Of a DNA stretch of 9,659 bases, positions 1-6,840 are shown piece after piece. How positions within the stretch are numbered: position 1 is the stretch's first letter; each line of letters begins with the position of its first letter. The DNA lies in the NCBI GenBank assembly GCA_032123435.1, contig JAQBFJ010000288.1, forward strand, positions 1-9,659, in the 5' to 3' direction. This stretch comes from JAQBFJ01 sp032123435. Its GTDB lineage: Bacteria > Verrucomicrobiota > Kiritimatiellia > UBA8416 > JAQBFJ01. The notes under the pieces were generated by a model that was given only the letters and a program-made list of their open reading frames with translations, did no database searches and was not told the DNA's origin. The translations under genes and the position numbers were made by a program.

Positions 1-188
1 GTATATGTTTCAATACCGGGAAAATCTTTCTCAGCAACAGCCAGCCTGCTCTTATCAATTTCACACACCGCGAACGGCTTCATCCCCGCACGTTCCATCT
101 CTTTCAGATGTTGTTTCCCCATGTTGAACGCGCCGCCGTAACCAATCACGCCAACCTTTATGTCCTTCGCCCTCTTGAAACGTTTCAT
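1..188 (-). CDS. Gfo/Idh/MocA family oxidoreductase, N-terminal fragment
   Basis: Partial gene: about 62 codons are visible from an ATG at 188-186 and the rest lies beyond the left edge. The protein begins with a short basic stretch (MKRFKRAKD), then a beta strand IKVGVIGYG running into GGAFNMGKQH, which is the Rossmann dinucleotide-binding loop of the Gfo/Idh/MocA family (usually G-x-G-x-x-G/A). It continues with a helix and the second strand FAVCEID, whose acidic end normally contacts the adenosine ribose of NAD. Family members are cytoplasmic NAD(P)-dependent sugar or inositol dehydrogenases, and many carry a C-terminal substrate domain that is not visible here. There is no strong ribosome-binding site immediately upstream; the nearest purine-rich stretch (AAAGGG) is about 14 bases away. 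The gene lies downstream of the SGNH esterase on the same strand, which fits a role in the same sugar pathway. The substrate cannot be told from this fragment. Confidence 0.85.
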   Translation of the reverse strand, partial: MKRFKRAKDIKVGVIGYGGAFNMGKQHLKEMERAGMKPFAVCEIDKSRLAVAEKDFPGIETY

Positions 189-381
189 GCCAACACCATA
201 CCCTTTCTGTGTTTCCCAACATTCACCTTCAAGCCTGCACGCGAATTAATTAAATGATATTGGTGAGAATGGTGTTACTTGTGGAAATGAAATGCAACAA
301 TTTTCCTGCATCTTTTTCAGGCCGTTTTACAGGCCTGTTTCATTGTTTTGGCAGACCGTGCCCAACCGTGCCAGACGCCAG
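189..381. other. Intergenic spacer with a small hairpin and a short tandem repeat
   Basis: No open frame of note. CAGGCC (319-324) and GGCCTG (332-337) form a 6-bp stem with a 7-base loop. On the plus strand a T-rich stretch follows; on the minus strand, the direction of the flanking genes, an A-rich stretch follows. It is therefore not a convincing intrinsic terminator for the esterase gene. Close to the esterase stop codon, ACCGTGCC occurs twice at a 10-base interval (355-362, 365-372), flanked by TGGCA and TGCCA. No function can be assigned. Confidence 0.4.
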
Positions 382-1014
382 CTATGCCGCACCCACAGCT
401 TTGAGCCAGGATATGGCAATCAGCGCGTGACCTGCGCCCGTAGGATGAACTCCGTCAGAAGCCCAATATGACGGCTCCCTTCTTTTTGCCGCATCAGCAA
501 AAATACTGTCCAACTTTACTATGACAGCATCAAATTCATCAGCCATCTTATGCATTACCCCTATTCTTGGATCCAAGTCTTTTCGCCATTGCTTGCGATC
601 TTCAGGATAAGGCAGAACAAAAGGCTCCATTAAAATAAAACGCGCGTTCAGATTCTTCTTCGCGGATTTAAGTATTTGTCTGTATGAGTTTTCATATGAC
701 TCAGTGGATGTTGGATCATTGCTGTCAAACGCCCGCCATGTATCATTGATTCCTATCATGATGGATATCCAGTCCGGCTTCAGATCCATACAGTCTTTCT
801 GCCAGCGGTTCACCAGATCTTCAGCCCTGTTGCCACTGATGCCGCGATTCAAAAACGAAATGCGTTTTTCAGGATACAGCGCTGAAAACCAGGACGCCGC
901 AATGTAAGCGTAACCCGAACCTAAACTTGCAGGATCATCATACACGCGCCCCGCGTCTGTAATACTGTCCCCTTGAAACAAAACTTTAACACCATCATCA
1001 AATACAGCACTCAT
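382..1014 (-). CDS. SGNH/GDSL hydrolase, Axe2-like acetylxylan esterase candidate
   Basis: Cytoplasmic serine esterase of about 210 residues with all four SGNH blocks. Numbered from the ATG at 1014: GDSIT with nucleophile Ser17; GISGN with oxyanion Gly61; GIND with oxyanion Asn90; and DGVH near the C-terminus with Asp187 and His190 completing the triad. Length and motif spacing match Geobacillus acetylxylan esterase Axe2 as I remember it, including the shared stretches GDSIT-D-GR, KPDW and SIMIGIND-W. Axe2 removes acetyl groups from xylo-oligosaccharides inside the cell, and the absence of a signal peptide here agrees with an intracellular job. A GTG two codons upstream (1020) is also in frame, but GAGG sits 7 bases before the ATG at 1014, so I prefer that start. 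It follows the AraC gene on the same strand after a gap of about 115 bases. Esterase class is secure; the acetyl-xylan substrate is inferred from resemblance. Confidence 0.9.
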   Translation of the reverse strand: MSAVFDDGVKVLFQGDSITDAGRVYDDPASLGSGYAYIAASWFSALYPEKRISFLNRGISGNRAEDLVNRWQKDCMDLKPDWISIMIGINDTWRAFDSNDPTSTESYENSYRQILKSAKKNLNARFILMEPFVLPYPEDRKQWRKDLDPRIGVMHKMADEFDAVIVKLDSIFADAAKRREPSYWASDGVHPTGAGHALIAISWLKAVGAA

Positions 1015-1128
1015 CGCCACCCCTCTTTCTTTTTTCCGGCATAAAAAACATCCCTGTTCTTTTCTTTATCGTCCGAGGAATGCTAGCAACCGGAACACCC
1101 CCAGGCAATTACAAAACCATCCCCTTTC

Positions 1129-1947
1129 TTACCCTTCCAGCTTTTTCTGATTGCGATAGCGCGATGGAGATAACCCCGTTTGTTTTTTGAAAACACGCGA
1201 AAAATAAAACTCGTCTTCAAAACCAACCTCGTCAGCTACTTCACGCAAGGTCAGATCCTTCCTGCGCAGAAGATCCTGACTGCGTTTTATCCTCTGATAA
1301 TTAACATAAGCAATCGGCGACAGACCCATCATTTTTGTGAACAAGTTTGAAAAATACGTAGCCTGCAAATGCACGAGCCTCGCCATGTCCTCAAGCCTTA
1401 TTACCTCCCGTAAATTATTCTCAACATATGAAAAGACAGGTTGAAACCGCCGCACGTTCTGCAATCGAGAGTCTTTATTAAGCACTGACGTTCCGGCAAA
1501 CATGGCCAACATTAAACGTAGAATACCGTCCGACTCCAACTCATGCGCGTTACTGCCGACTCCAGATCGCACCAGAAGTTTGCTCCATAACATGTCCATT
1601 TCCGAAATGTTTTTTACCTTGACCACATAATCCCATCCAAAAAACCGGAAAGGCTCCATGCCGTCGAAAATCGTCGCAATATAATGAATATAGGATAAAT
1701 CCATTTTCTTCGGACACAAATAACGCGAAGACGTATAAGCCGGAATCGCGAAAAGATAACCCGGTCTTAAATGAAAAATCCGGCCATGATGCCTCACAAT
1801 ACCCTCTCCCGACCTCAGATAGTACAACCTGCCAAAAGGATCCGTATGCTCTAATTGCCCGCCGGCAGCCCACGAACGATCACATACAATCCGGTTCACA
1901 ATACTAAGCTCCACTTTCAAAGACCAAAGCATGGAATTTCTATTCAT
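1129..1947 (-). CDS. AraC/XylS-family transcriptional regulator
   Basis: DNA-binding regulator of about 272 residues. The N-terminal half resembles the cupin-like ligand-binding region of AraC proteins, with the beta-rich run GRLYYLRSGEGIVRHHG followed by LRPGYLFAIPA. The last 100 residues hold the two helix-turn-helix units: the first around IRLEDMARLVHLQATYFS, leading to GLSPIAYVNYQRI, and the second around LTLREVADEVGFEDEFYF, ending in the classic FKKQTGLSPSRYR signature. Such proteins bind direct half-site repeats and usually respond to a sugar or related small molecule. It is transcribed divergently from the URO-D-like gene and shares its upstream region, so it most likely controls that gene and probably the nearby transport operon. 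The start is uncertain: an ATG at 1947 and a GTG at 1974 are both in frame and neither has a good ribosome-binding site. The family call is firm; the inducer is unknown. Confidence 0.93.
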   Translation of the reverse strand: MNRNSMLWSLKVELSIVNRIVCDRSWAAGGQLEHTDPFGRLYYLRSGEGIVRHHGRIFHLRPGYLFAIPAYTSSRYLCPKKMDLSYIHYIATIFDGMEPFRFFGWDYVVKVKNISEMDMLWSKLLVRSGVGSNAHELESDGILRLMLAMFAGTSVLNKDSRLQNVRRFQPVFSYVENNLREVIRLEDMARLVHLQATYFSNLFTKMMGLSPIAYVNYQRIKRSQDLLRRKDLTLREVADEVGFEDEFYFSRVFKKQTGLSPSRYRNQKKLEG

Positions 1948-2030
1948 ATGTAAATATTTATTTGCCTCACACACTATTACTGCTTAATTACAAGCTGTTA
2001 CGAACAAGCAATATCACAATACCTGTAAAT

Positions 2031-2058
2031 AATCCATCATTATCTGCAGTAAATCCAT
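2031..2058 (+). promoter_or_regulatory. Candidate AraC-type operator: direct repeat at 21-bp interval
   Basis: AATCCAT occurs at 2031-2037 and again at 2052-2058, exactly 21 bp apart. Bases upstream match in part at the same offset (CTG at 2023-2025 and 2044-2046). Two helical turns is the usual spacing of half-sites bound by AraC-family proteins, and an AraC gene starts next door. The downstream copy ends 19 bp before the proposed -35 box of the URO-D-like gene, which would suit activation. Repeat and spacing are seen directly; binding is inferred. Confidence 0.4.
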
Positions 2059-2077
2059 TCCCCAAACCAGGCTTTTA

Positions 2078-2107
2078 TTGATAAAGTTCGCAGCAAATTC
2101 GTATACA
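2078..2107 (+). promoter_or_regulatory. Candidate sigma-70-type promoter of the URO-D-like gene
   Basis: TTGATA at 2078-2083 matches five of six bases of the -35 consensus. TATACA at 2102-2107 matches four of six of the -10, with an 18-base spacer. Transcription would begin roughly at 2113-2115, leaving a very short leader that contains the ribosome-binding site AAGGAG (2117-2122) placed 7 bases before the ATG at 2130. The weak -10 would fit dependence on an activator. Confidence 0.45.
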
Positions 2108-2129
2108 AACCGGAAAAAGGAGAATAGCA

Positions 2130-3203
2130 ATGACTGATTATAGATATATGACATTCATGGGAAAAGGACCCAAAAAAATTATTCATTGGGAACATTGGTC
2201 ATGCCCGGACGCCGAAACCTATCTCTCCGGCATAGATTATTATGACCACCCACGCTCATGCCGAACCAAACTTAAGGAACTGTATCCCCAGCTCGGCCTG
2301 GGTATACCTGAAAATGACAACCCGAAGCCGCGCCCGGAAACGCAAAAAGACCAGTCAAAAGGACGATGGGGTGATTCCTACCGCGATAACTGGCAGCAGG
2401 AGGTCGCCGGACACCGGTTCAAAAACGTAGAAGAAATGCTTAACTTCAGTCCGTTGAAACAAGCTGATTTTTCCGGATGGAACGTTGTTGAAGACGGCGA
2501 TTACAGCAGTGAAGAAATTATTTACCAGCGATATAGAAAACACTACCCCGCAGAATGGAAAGACAAAGCACCCGAAGGATCGTCAGCCGACACTTCTTTC
2601 TACAATACAATGTTCATGTGGCCTTTGCTTACATTCGGATATGAAAATTTTCTGTCTATCTGCCTCGAACCTGAATTCGAACGGATCATGGACGAGTTCG
2701 CGGAAATCAATCGCCGTGTCTTCAGGGCTTTCGCGAGATTACCAATAAACTTTGTCACATGCCATGATGACATCGTGTTGTCAAATGGACCAGTGTGCAG
2801 TCCGCAATGGATGCACAAGTACATATTCCCGCGCTACGAGGAATTCTGGGGTATACTCAAGAATGCCGGCAAAGAGGTAATCTTCATGGTGGATGGCTGC
2901 GTCAACGCTTTTGCGGATGACGTTATGGCATGCGGCGCTCGCGGTATTATCAGTGAACCTTTTACCGACTACAAGGCCATCGCCCGTAAATACGACAACC
3001 CGTTCATTGCCGGTGAAGGAGATAACCGTATACTGATGCGTAATAATCCGGCGGAAATCCGGAAAATGGTCGAATCCATGGTGGAAACAGGCAAAATGTC
3101 CGGCGGTTATATGATGTGCATTGGCAACCATATTCCCTGGAACGTGTCGCCGGAAGGCATCAAGCTATACCTTGAGCTCTCAAATGAACTGGCATACAGA
3201 TAA
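2130..3203 (+). CDS. Uroporphyrinogen decarboxylase-like (URO-D/MtaA superfamily) protein
   Basis: Soluble protein of 357 residues with the C-terminal layout of the URO-D superfamily. Visible landmarks are TCHDDI (residues 210-215) followed by GPVCSPQWMHKYIFPRY, the strand EVIFMVDGCVN (249-259), ACGARGIISEP (267-277), then GEGDNRILM and the C-terminal GGYMMCIGNHIPWNVSPEGI (325-344). The superfamily covers true HemE and the corrinoid-linked methyltransferases MtaA/MtbA. HemE is unlikely: the N-terminal arginine-rich substrate motifs are missing and the gene sits in a sugar locus. Methyltransferases bind zinc through H-x-C and a later C; here the first site reads D255-G-C257 and the later site reads C330-I-G-N333-H334, so the metal set, if any, is altered. 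The start is secure, with AAGGAG 7 bases upstream. It converges on the permease gene with only 10 bp between the stops. Reaction and substrate are unknown; demethylation of a sugar is a possible role. Confidence 0.82.
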   Translation: MTDYRYMTFMGKGPKKIIHWEHWSCPDAETYLSGIDYYDHPRSCRTKLKELYPQLGLGIPENDNPKPRPETQKDQSKGRWGDSYRDNWQQEVAGHRFKNVEEMLNFSPLKQADFSGWNVVEDGDYSSEEIIYQRYRKHYPAEWKDKAPEGSSADTSFYNTMFMWPLLTFGYENFLSICLEPEFERIMDEFAEINRRVFRAFARLPINFVTCHDDIVLSNGPVCSPQWMHKYIFPRYEEFWGILKNAGKEVIFMVDGCVNAFADDVMACGARGIISEPFTDYKAIARKYDNPFIAGEGDNRILMRNNPAEIRKMVESMVETGKMSGGYMMCIGNHIPWNVSPEGIKLYLELSNELAYR

Positions 3204-3213
3204 GAGTTTCTGA

Positions 3214-4197
3214 TTACTTCTGTTTATTGTGCTTGAACCGGTCTATGCCGACGGCGGCAACAATTATGACGCCAATAACAATATTCTGAACATAATTGGG
3301 AACCCCCACCAGCGTACAACCGTTCCGCAAAACGGCCATTATAAGAGCCCCAACAATTGATCCGGCAATACTGCCCTCACCACCGCTCAATGATCCACCG
3401 CCAATCACCACAGCCGCTATAATATCCAGCTCCATGCCAATAGCCGCCGTCGGATCACCCAGAGTTAAATTGGCGAACTGCATAACACTGGCAATACCCG
3501 CGAACATTCCACAGATCGTATATATCCATACTTTCTGCAAGCCTACCCTGATGCCGCACAATCTCGCCGTCGCTTCATTTGATCCTGTTGCGAACACATA
3601 TCTGCCAAATACGGTATAACGCAATACAATGAACATCACGCAGGCAAGAACAATCATGATCCAGACACCCGGGGCCGCTGAGTACCAGACGTTCATTCTG
3701 GGCTCAACAACCATAAGGCTGTTCAGCCAGTTCGTTCCACAGTTAACAGTCGTCTGCCCAGCTAATCCTTTAGCCGTGCCACGCGCGATCTGCATCATGC
3801 CAAGCGTTACTATAAACGGTACTATTCGGAAACAGGAAATCATGATCCCGTTAAGAAATCCGCAGAAGGCACAAACCAACACCGCACCCAGCGCCGCCAC
3901 GCAAGGAAGCCACATTTCTGTTCCCGAAATATTACCCCACTGTCTTAGAACCAATCCGGTAATAACAGTTCCCAGCGCTATCAGGGATCCTACACTCAAA
4001 TCAATGCCAGCACTGATAATGACCAGCGTCATGCCTAATGCGCCTATGCCCACAATTACAGCTTGCGTCAAAAATGTTTTTGTATTGTATAAAGTACGGA
4101 AACTTTCAGGAGCACATACAAAAAAAATAGTGTAGACAAGAAACAAACCAAGAAACGGACCCAATGCCGAAAATAACTCACGAAATTTTATCTTCAT
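3214..4197 (-). CDS. Ribose/xylose-type ABC transporter permease
   Basis: Integral membrane subunit of about 327 residues, similar to RbsC/XylH/MglC (BPD_transp_2 family). It is rich in long hydrophobic stretches, about eight to ten membrane segments, beginning at LFSALGPFLGLFLVYTIFF. Family landmarks are the AVIVGIGALGMTLVIISAGIDLSVGS region (cytoplasm-facing segment with the conserved D-L-S-V-G), FGRYVFATGSNEATARLCGI in the middle, the GGGSLSGGEGS loop, and a C-terminal QNIVIGVIIVAAVGID helix. It forms the membrane channel for the sugar bound by the lipoprotein encoded at 5820-6821. I chose the ATG at 4197 because GGTGGGG lies 5 bases before it; a GTG two codons upstream is also in frame. 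The ATPase stop is only 16 bases upstream, so translation of the two is probably coupled. Last gene of its cluster; no clear terminator lies between it and the converging gene. Substrate is not readable from sequence. Confidence 0.93.
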   Translation of the reverse strand: MKIKFRELFSALGPFLGLFLVYTIFFVCAPESFRTLYNTKTFLTQAVIVGIGALGMTLVIISAGIDLSVGSLIALGTVITGLVLRQWGNISGTEMWLPCVAALGAVLVCAFCGFLNGIMISCFRIVPFIVTLGMMQIARGTAKGLAGQTTVNCGTNWLNSLMVVEPRMNVWYSAAPGVWIMIVLACVMFIVLRYTVFGRYVFATGSNEATARLCGIRVGLQKVWIYTICGMFAGIASVMQFANLTLGDPTAAIGMELDIIAAVVIGGGSLSGGEGSIAGSIVGALIMAVLRNGCTLVGVPNYVQNIVIGVIIVAAVGIDRFKHNKQK

Positions 4198-4213
4198 TAA
4201 CACCCCACCACAA

Positions 4214-5737
4214 CTACACGCGCGTTGATCCTGACATGGCTGTCATCATAATATCATGTTCAGTCCACTCGGATACGGGCCGTACCGCACTCATAACGCC
4301 ACGATGCATCACTCCCACTGTATCACAGATTCCCAGTAATTCCGGTAAATATGAGGAAACAAAGATTACCCCTTTTCCTTCTGCCGCTAAATTACCGATC
4401 AGCTTATATATATCAACCTTACTGCCCACATCTATGCCCCTGGTAGGTTCATCCAGAAGCACTATGTCTCTCCCCATTTCCAGCATCCGGGCAACCGCTA
4501 CTTTCTGCTGGTTGCCACCCGAAAGACTCGACACGCGTTGAGTCGAATCCTCACAGCGAATGTTCATTTTTCTTATCCATTCCTGAACAACCGTTCTTTC
4601 ACGCCCTTTCCTTAAAATGCCGTAACCACTCAGACCGGCAAAACGGTTCAATGATGACATTGTGACATTCGAGGCTACTGACATTCCCTCCGCCAATCCT
4701 TCTTCCTTTCTGTTTTCACTCAGATAATCCACCCCCATCTTTAAAGCAAGCCATGGCCGCATTCTGCAGGCACTCAGTCCACTCCTTCCACTAACAGCAA
4801 TCCAGCCTTCTTGACTTTTATCAAGGCCAAAAATGCCACGCAAAGTTTCAGAACGCCCGGCTCCAATCAGCCCCGCAATGCCTAGTATCTCGCCTCTATG
4901 CAACTCGAACGATATGCCGCGCGGAACGTTGGCGCCGGTCAATCCTGTAACTTTCAACAACACATCTCCGGTCTTATGCTCAACATGCGGAAACATTTCA
5001 TTCAATGTGCGACCCGTCATCATCTTGATGATCTTTGATATATCCGTCCCTGCGATTTTACCTGTTCCAGCCGATTCACCATCACGAAGCACAGTATACG
5101 AGTCGGCAACCTCCATCACCTCTTCAAGAAAATGACTGATATAAATAATCGAAATGCCCGCAGACTTGAGGCGCCGAATCACATTGAAAAGAACACGGGT
5201 ATCATCGGAAGAAAGCGAACTTGTTGGTTCATCCATGATAATAATCCTGGCGTTACTCACAAGCGCCCGCGCGATTTCCACAATCTGTTGAATTCCAATG
5301 GTCAAAGATCCAACCTTTGTGTCACAGGACAAACCGGCATGACCCAACAACCCCAAAGCTTCATTGATACTGCGATCACACCTGCGAATAAATCCGTAAC
5401 GCGTAGATTCCATGCCAAGAGTCATGTTTTCCGCCACAGTAAGGTGCGGAACCAGCGTCAACTCCTGATAAATCATCGCAATGCCATGAACCCGTCCAGC
5501 CGCCGGCGAGTCTATGACGCATTCTCGTCCCTCTATGCGTATACGCCCCGCATCAGCACGATACGCGCCGCTCAATATTTTCATAAGAGTGCTTTTGCCA
5601 GCCCCGTTCTCGCCGATAATCGCATGGACCTCACCGACAGGTACGCTGAAACCAACATTTCTAAGCGCACAGGTAACTCCAAAAGTCTTACTGATCCCAC
5701 TCAACTCAAGCGCCATCCCGGCCCGCATCTTTTTCAC
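4214..5737 (-). CDS. Sugar ABC transporter ATP-binding protein (RbsA/MglA/XylG type, two nucleotide-binding domains)
   Basis: Cytoplasmic ATPase of about 507 residues with the duplicated architecture of the carbohydrate-uptake CUT2 class. First half: Walker A GENGAGKST (about residues 42-50), signature LTIGIQQIVEIARAL, Walker B IIIMDEPTSSLS and the switch histidine in IYISHFLEE. Second half: degenerate Walker A GLIGAGRSE with the lysine replaced by arginine, a normal signature LSGGNQQKVAVARML, and Walker B IVLLDEPTRGIDVG. The degenerate second site is typical of RbsA/MglA proteins, so only one site is expected to hydrolyse ATP well. An upstream TTG (5782) keeps the frame open, but a GTG at 5737 has GAGG exactly 8 bases before it and gives the usual family length, so I chose it; an ATG three codons later is a further option. 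It sits between the binding-protein and permease genes in the usual order. It powers sugar import. Confidence 0.94.
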   Translation of the reverse strand: MKKMRAGMALELSGISKTFGVTCALRNVGFSVPVGEVHAIIGENGAGKSTLMKILSGAYRADAGRIRIEGRECVIDSPAAGRVHGIAMIYQELTLVPHLTVAENMTLGMESTRYGFIRRCDRSINEALGLLGHAGLSCDTKVGSLTIGIQQIVEIARALVSNARIIIMDEPTSSLSSDDTRVLFNVIRRLKSAGISIIYISHFLEEVMEVADSYTVLRDGESAGTGKIAGTDISKIIKMMTGRTLNEMFPHVEHKTGDVLLKVTGLTGANVPRGISFELHRGEILGIAGLIGAGRSETLRGIFGLDKSQEGWIAVSGRSGLSACRMRPWLALKMGVDYLSENRKEEGLAEGMSVASNVTMSSLNRFAGLSGYGILRKGRERTVVQEWIRKMNIRCEDSTQRVSSLSGGNQQKVAVARMLEMGRDIVLLDEPTRGIDVGSKVDIYKLIGNLAAEGKGVIFVSSYLPELLGICDTVGVMHRGVMSAVRPVSEWTEHDIMMTAMSGSTRV

Positions 5738-5819
5738 TTGCTTTTCCTCACAAAAAGGCCCGGCTATCGAACACGGACGCAACAGACAGCATGAATCTGT
5801 TTCAAAGATTAACCGGAAA
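5738..5819 (-). other. Spacer between binding-protein and ATPase genes, with a short inverted repeat
   Basis: An 82-base gap, larger than the other gaps in the transport operon. AACAGA (5781-5786) and TCTGTT (5796-5801) can pair in mRNA as a 6-bp stem with a 9-base loop, just after the binding-protein stop codon. No T-run follows, so it is not an intrinsic terminator. Stems at this position in other ABC operons stabilise the upstream message so that binding protein is made in excess; here that is only a suggestion, and such a short stem could be chance. Confidence 0.25.
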
Positions 5820-6821
5820 TTATTTCAGCCACTTTTCCAGTTCAGGCTCAACCAGTTCTTTGACATCTGGCGAATTAAGGTTTTCAGGAGTTATCGTGGC
5901 AAGCCGTGTGGCAATACGCATTTCCACTTTTTCACTATTAAGAACAGCTATCGCCGTTTTCACACCCTGATATCCCATATCAAAAGGATCCTGCGCTATT
6001 AATCCCTGAATATGACCACTGCGCATGCCTTCCACTAACGCCTGGCTGGCATCAAATCCGACAAATTTAATCCTGCCAGCATACCCTGAAATTTGCAAAG
6101 CGCGCATCATGCCAAATGTGCTTGACTCATTTGGACAGAAAATGCCCTGTATCTGCTCGCCATATTTGCTTAACAAATTCTGCGAAGCTTGCAACGCAGA
6201 TTCCTTGGTAACACCGCCATATTGATCCGTTGACACCATCTCTATGCCGGGAAACTTCGCCGCCATTTCCTCAAGGAACCCTTCCTCACGCTCGTGTGTG
6301 CTTGCAGACCCTTCATTATAACGGAGCATGATTGCCTTGCCTTGCCCACCCATTACTTCAGCAAGCCTGCGCGCTCCGGCGCGTCCGCCTTCAACATTAT
6401 CCGTCGCCACAAAACTGCTTTGACCAGCTTTTTTAAGACCAGAATCAATTATAATAACCGGAATTCCACGGCTTACCGCCGTAGCCACTGGCATAACGAG
6501 AGCCACATCATCAAGCGGAGCAAGAACGATCGCATTCACACCCCGACTGATAAAGTTCTGAACCACATCAATTTGCTGTTTCCTGTCATCCTCCTTCTCT
6601 GCTCCCATCCAGATAATCTTAACATCCGATTCCTTAGCGGCCTTTTCCGCACCGGCATGAACAGTCTTCCAGAATACATGAGTGGTACCCTTTGGAATAA
6701 CAGCTATTTCATATTGCCCCTTCCCACCCGCCTTTTCAGACACCATCCCCGCCTCACGCCCACATCCGGACAGCAGAACAGCCATGAGAACACACGCACT
6801 GAAACGAAAACCATCACTCAC
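5820..6821 (-). CDS. Ribose-type sugar ABC transporter substrate-binding lipoprotein
   Basis: Secreted, membrane-anchored binding protein of 333 residues in the periplasmic binding protein family of RbsB/XylF (Peripla_BP_4). The N-terminus is a short lipoprotein signal: a hydrophobic stretch ending in the lipobox LLSGC, so Cys20 should be lipidated. The mature protein opens with the family strand YEIAVIPKGTTHVFWKTVHAGAEKAA, then DVVQNFISRGVNAIVLAPLD and a hinge region GIPVIIIDSGL. The second lobe carries IQGIFCPNESSTFGMMRAL, IKFVGFDAS and GLIAQDPFDMGYQGV, all typical ligand-facing segments. It delivers a monosaccharide or derivative to the ATPase and permease encoded downstream. The start is a GTG with an excellent ribosome-binding site (AAAGGAGGT, 6 bases upstream), so the unusual codon is credible. 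Only 19 bases separate it from the dehydrogenase stop, consistent with one transcript. The exact ligand is unknown. Confidence 0.95.
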   Translation of the reverse strand: MSDGFRFSACVLMAVLLSGCGREAGMVSEKAGGKGQYEIAVIPKGTTHVFWKTVHAGAEKAAKESDVKIIWMGAEKEDDRKQQIDVVQNFISRGVNAIVLAPLDDVALVMPVATAVSRGIPVIIIDSGLKKAGQSSFVATDNVEGGRAGARRLAEVMGGQGKAIMLRYNEGSASTHEREEGFLEEMAAKFPGIEMVSTDQYGGVTKESALQASQNLLSKYGEQIQGIFCPNESSTFGMMRALQISGYAGRIKFVGFDASQALVEGMRSGHIQGLIAQDPFDMGYQGVKTAIAVLNSEKVEMRIATRLATITPENLNSPDVKELVEPELEKWLK

Positions 6822-6840
6822 AACAATACCTCCTTTGTTT

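Noticed and set aside
319..337. Hairpin CAGGCC/GGCCTG considered as a terminator for the esterase gene
   Set aside because: In the direction of transcription (minus strand) an A-rich stretch follows the stem instead of a T-run, so it does not fit an intrinsic terminator.
2130..3203. Heme-synthesis HemE as the identity of the URO-D-like gene
   Set aside because: The N-terminal substrate-binding arginine motif of HemE is not visible, no heme genes are nearby, and the context is sugar uptake.
5132..5794. Long plus-strand open frame of 220 codons opposite the ABC ATPase gene
   Set aside because: It lies entirely over a well-supported minus-strand gene with all ABC motifs, shows no domain pattern of its own, and reads as a low-complexity antisense shadow.
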